From: Cyclobacteriaceae bacterium
Lineage (GTDB): Bacteria > Bacteroidota > Bacteroidia > Cytophagales > Cyclobacteriaceae
Assembly: GCA_015492915.1 (NCBI GenBank)
Contig: WGED01000058.1
Location: forward strand, 1 to 6,599
Length of the DNA stretch: 6,599 bases
Reading direction: 5' to 3'
Shown here: in pieces, positions 4,425 to 6,599 of the stretch
Layout: each line of letters opens with the position of its first letter
Position numbering within the stretch: the first letter of the stretch is position 1
Notes under the pieces: generated by a model
The model's input: the letters and a program-made list of their open reading frames with translations, nothing else
Databases searched by the model: none
Told to the model about the DNA's origin: nothing
Made by a program: the position numbers and the translations under genes

Positions 4425-6302
4425 ATGAAAAAGATTATTAACGCGCTTACCCTGGTTTGCCTTTTGGGAATTGAATGCTATTCCCGGCCACATTCACAGA
4501 TTGACAGCCTTTTAAACGCCTATGAGCATGCCGGGGATGACACTGTAAAGGTCAGGCTGCTCGCTGATCTTTATAATTATTTTTTATACCGGGATCGCAG
4601 GAAAGCCAAAATATATGCCCTGGAGGAAATACGGTTATCTAAGCAATTAAATTATCCTGAAGGTCTGTCGAAAGGCAACTATCGCCTTGGGGTTTTTTAC
4701 AATAATTCAGGCATGAATGATTCAGCGGAATATTATTATGCTATTGCTATGGAAATTGCCCGGACAGGGAATGACCTTGTCCAGATGTCCAATATCAATC
4801 ATGCCCTTGCCATCCGGCAGTTCTACAAAGGCGATTTAGATAGTGCTGAGACAATGACCCTTAACACTATCCGGATGAATACACTGACTGCTGATTCGGT
4901 TGGTCTGGCCATTTCACTGGATTTTTTGGGAATGATCCATCAGAATAAAGGAAATTATAATATCGCCCTCAGGTACATACATAAGGGATTGGACCTCTTT
5001 CAAAAAGTTGGTGATTCTATCCGCCTGGCAGACTCATACGGGCATCTTGCTGCTATAGAGGCCAATCTTGGAAACCGTAAAAAATCCATTTCCTACAATC
5101 TGATTGCGCTTAAAATCTATGAGCGGTTCGATGATACTTATTACCAGTCCCAAGCTCTGAATGATATCGGACAAATGTACCTGTTGCTCGGAGACTATGA
5201 AAATGCATGGTCTTTCCTTGACCAGGGATTGCAAAAATCATTAAAGGCAGGCGCAACATCACTGACGGGGACTATATACACCAATTTAGGCAAACTGCAG
5301 GTAGCATTGAGCAAACCCGGGAGCGCTTTGGAGTATTTTCGGCAGGCGCTGGAAATTCAATACAAAATGGGAGAAACCAGAAAGCAAATTATTACCAAAA
5401 ACCAGCTGGGGAATGCTTACAATCAAATGAATCAACCAGGGCGGGCCCTGCCTGTTCTTTCTCTGGTTATTACAGTTGCTGACAGTATTGGTTCCAAATC
5501 AACACTTAGAAATGCCTATTTATACCGCTCGGAATCGCATAAGCAAATGAATAATTTCAAAATGGCCCTCAAGGATTTTGAAAACTATAAGGTCTTAATC
5601 GATACACTTTTCAATAAGGAAAAGTCCCGGCAAATTGAGGAATTGCGCACTATTCATGACCTGGAGCAAAAGGAACTGAAGATGGCGCTTCAGGACAATG
5701 AAATCAAAGTACTCAACAGCGAGATACGGGTTTCGAATCTCAGAAAAGTATCTTACGCCGCCGGTATGATTTCTTCTATAATTATCGGAGCCCTCATTTT
5801 TTTCGGTCTGAGCCAGAGATTGAAGAAAAAAGAAATTGAAGGCAAAAAGCAGGAAGAAATATTTCGGCAGGAAATTGAATTTAAAAAGAAGGAGCTGGCA
5901 GGCCAGACACTCCACCTAGTGCAAAAAAGTACTTTTATCCAGGAACTCAAAGAAAACCTTGAACGCATTATAAACTCGCCGGAATTATTCAAGATGGAAT
6001 TTCGCAGGATCGTGATGCTGCTGAAAAGGGAAAACGCCTCTGAAAAAGATTGGGAAGTTTTTAAGTCTTATTTCTCTGAGGTTCATGATAATTTTGAAAA
6101 AAAATTAATGTCGGTTTATCCGGAAATTTCAGAAAAGGAATTGAGAATGGCTTCTTTTATAAAAATGAAACTTTCAACAAAAGAAATTGCTGCGATGCTC
6201 AATGTGCTGCCCGATAGTGTCCTGAAATCAAAATACCGCCTGAAAAAGAAGCTGAACGTGGATAAGGGAACTGATCTCTATCAATTTCTCAATGCCCTGT
6301 AA
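4425..6302 (+). CDS. TPR sensor with transmembrane segment and C-terminal LuxR-like HTH
   Basis: A 625-residue regulator of a layout common in Bacteroidota: an exported TPR domain, one membrane helix, then a cytoplasmic DNA-binding domain. The start is the ATG at 4425 (MKKIINALTLVCLLG, a signal peptide of about 20 residues); a TTG at 4401 would add eight residues but overlaps the promoter candidate. Nine TPRs fill about 44-397 with an exact 40-residue period: the repeat's small residue falls at 61, 101, 141, 181, 221 (Ser), 261, 301, 341 and 381. A charged coiled coil (about 398-440), a membrane helix (about 443-463), a second coiled coil (about 464-515) and the helix-turn-helix follow. The HTH is at about 568-612, with ISEKELRMASF, LSTKEIAAMLNV and KSKYRLKKKL. 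No kinase or receiver domain is present. It is divergent from the cytolysin-like gene, which it may regulate; that is inferred from position only. Confidence 0.88.
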   Translation: MKKIINALTLVCLLGIECYSRPHSQIDSLLNAYEHAGDDTVKVRLLADLYNYFLYRDRRKAKIYALEEIRLSKQLNYPEGLSKGNYRLGVFYNNSGMNDSAEYYYAIAMEIARTGNDLVQMSNINHALAIRQFYKGDLDSAETMTLNTIRMNTLTADSVGLAISLDFLGMIHQNKGNYNIALRYIHKGLDLFQKVGDSIRLADSYGHLAAIEANLGNRKKSISYNLIALKIYERFDDTYYQSQALNDIGQMYLLLGDYENAWSFLDQGLQKSLKAGATSLTGTIYTNLGKLQVALSKPGSALEYFRQALEIQYKMGETRKQIITKNQLGNAYNQMNQPGRALPVLSLVITVADSIGSKSTLRNAYLYRSESHKQMNNFKMALKDFENYKVLIDTLFNKEKSRQIEELRTIHDLEQKELKMALQDNEIKVLNSEIRVSNLRKVSYAAGMISSIIIGALIFFGLSQRLKKKEIEGKKQEEIFRQEIEFKKKELAGQTLHLVQKSTFIQELKENLERIINSPELFKMEFRRIVMLLKRENASEKDWEVFKSYFSEVHDNFEKKLMSVYPEISEKELRMASFIKMKLSTKEIAAMLNVLPDSVLKSKYRLKKKLNVDKGTDLYQFLNAL

Positions 6303-6313
6303 ACGCAGCACAA

Positions 6314-6358
6314 TGAAAGGCAAGAAGATGGTGATTGCCTTTCAGGGTAAAGGCATTT
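6314..6358 (+). terminator. Overlapping hairpins, likely terminator of the TPR-HTH gene
   Basis: A perfect 10-bp stem, TGAAAGGCAA (6314-6323) with TTGCCTTTCA (6335-6344), has an 11-base loop and begins 12 bases after the stop codon. The middle arm can instead pair downstream: TGCCTTT (6336-6342) with AAAGGCA (6349-6355), loop CAGGGT, followed by TTT. The second form looks more like an intrinsic terminator. Both are short of U residues, so termination strength is uncertain. Confidence 0.6.
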
Positions 6359-6387
6359 AAAATTAATTCCAATCAATCCTGAAAAAA

Positions 6388-6429
6388 GCTCCGTAGGAGC
6401 GATATAACAATAGCCGTGGGCGTAAGCCC
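6388..6429. repeat. REP-like double-hairpin intergenic element
   Basis: Two small hairpins sit 17 bases apart: GCTCC-GTA-GGAGC (6388-6400) and GGGC-GTAA-GCCC (6418-6429). The second lies within a partial direct repeat, GCCGTGGG and GCCCGTGGG (6413-6420 and 6426-6434). The look, GC-rich palindromes in an AT-rich intergenic tail, matches dispersed REP/BIME-like elements, and I recall similar CTCCGTAGGAGC and GTGGGCGTAAGCC modules in Bacteroidota intergenic DNA. Copy number cannot be seen from one window. Confidence 0.5.
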
Positions 6430-6465
6430 GTGGGTATAAAATTCAAAAAGAAATTTTTGGCGTGC

Positions 6466-6523
6466 ATTTTTGCCCTGCCATTGCGCTTCAATTAATTTTA
6501 TGAGTTTAAGAATGGGCAAAAAT
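6466..6523. repeat. 10-bp inverted repeat with 38-base spacer
   Basis: ATTTTTGCCC (6466-6475) and GGGCAAAAAT (6514-6523) are perfect inverted copies around a 38-base AT-rich spacer. They may be arms of a long hairpin, a relic of a small mobile element, or the terminator of a gene to the right of the window. No transposase or target duplication is visible. Confidence 0.4.
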
Positions 6524-6599
6524 CATGACAAAAGTAAAAATAACCACAAACGTTCATATATGAAAAATTAACCCCAAAATTTTCACCAGGATTTCGTTA

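Larger units (their letters stand above)
6303..6599. other. Non-coding stretch after the TPR-HTH gene
   Basis: These 297 AT-rich bases up to the window edge carry no open frame worth calling on either strand. They hold the TPR gene's hairpin cluster, a REP-like palindromic element and a 10-bp inverted repeat, each listed separately. From about 6524 to the end I see nothing more than AT-rich sequence. Confidence 0.6.

Noticed and set aside
6529..6536. Exact minus-strand match TACTTTTG to the Bacteroidota -7 box TAnnTTTG
   Set aside because: No TTG at the right distance upstream, and it would fire into the REP-like element and antisense to the TPR gene with no gene to drive.
6303..6599. CRISPR array or small RNA gene in the right-hand non-coding tail
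   Set aside because: The repeats are single inverted pairs, not regularly spaced direct repeats, and no promoter with a matching terminator frames a transcript.

Overview
The window looks like a chromosomal segment of a Bacteroidota bacterium, probably from the Cytophagales/Chitinophagales side of the phylum. Three things suggest this: a periplasmic-TPR/membrane/LuxR-like-HTH protein of a kind typical of that phylum, a lipoprotein beginning Cys-Ser-Asp-Asp-Glu, and A-rich translation starts without Shine-Dalgarno sequences. The genus cannot be named from the sequence alone.

Layout: (1) 1-1005, minus strand: the N-terminal three quarters of an NAD(P)-dependent aldehyde dehydrogenase, cut by the left edge of the window. 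(2) 1006-1357: a divergent AT-rich spacer with three diverged copies of a TACCCTGTT-type repeat. (3) 1358-2377, plus strand: a complete membrane-anchored phosphatidylserine decarboxylase (psd), which makes phosphatidylethanolamine. (4) 2378-2496: a hairpin terminator shared by two convergent genes. (5) 2497-4098, minus strand: a complete lipoprotein homologous over its whole length to the thiol-activated, cholesterol-dependent cytolysins (CDCs). (6) 4099-4424: a 326-base divergent control region with two separate tandem repeats and an interrupted palindrome. (7) 4425-6302, plus strand: a secreted-sensor/membrane/DNA-binding regulator with nine TPRs in a strict 40-residue register. (8) 6303-6599: no gene; it holds a hairpin cluster, a REP-like palindromic element and a further inverted repeat.

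The core of interest is the cytolysin-like lipoprotein and the divergently transcribed membrane regulator. The cytolysin homologue keeps the CDC scaffold. At the expected place in its C-terminal domain it has ECSGELYDYNG where classical CDCs have the undecapeptide ECTGLAWEWWR. The frame of the motif is preserved, but all three tryptophans and the arginine are gone. This suggests a pore-forming-family protein retargeted away from cholesterol and tethered to the producer's own envelope. The neighbouring TPR-HTH protein is a natural candidate for its regulator, but that link is inferred only from gene arrangement. The cytolysin/TPR pair is also visibly lower in GC than the dehydrogenase and psd, so it may be an accessory insertion beside housekeeping genes.
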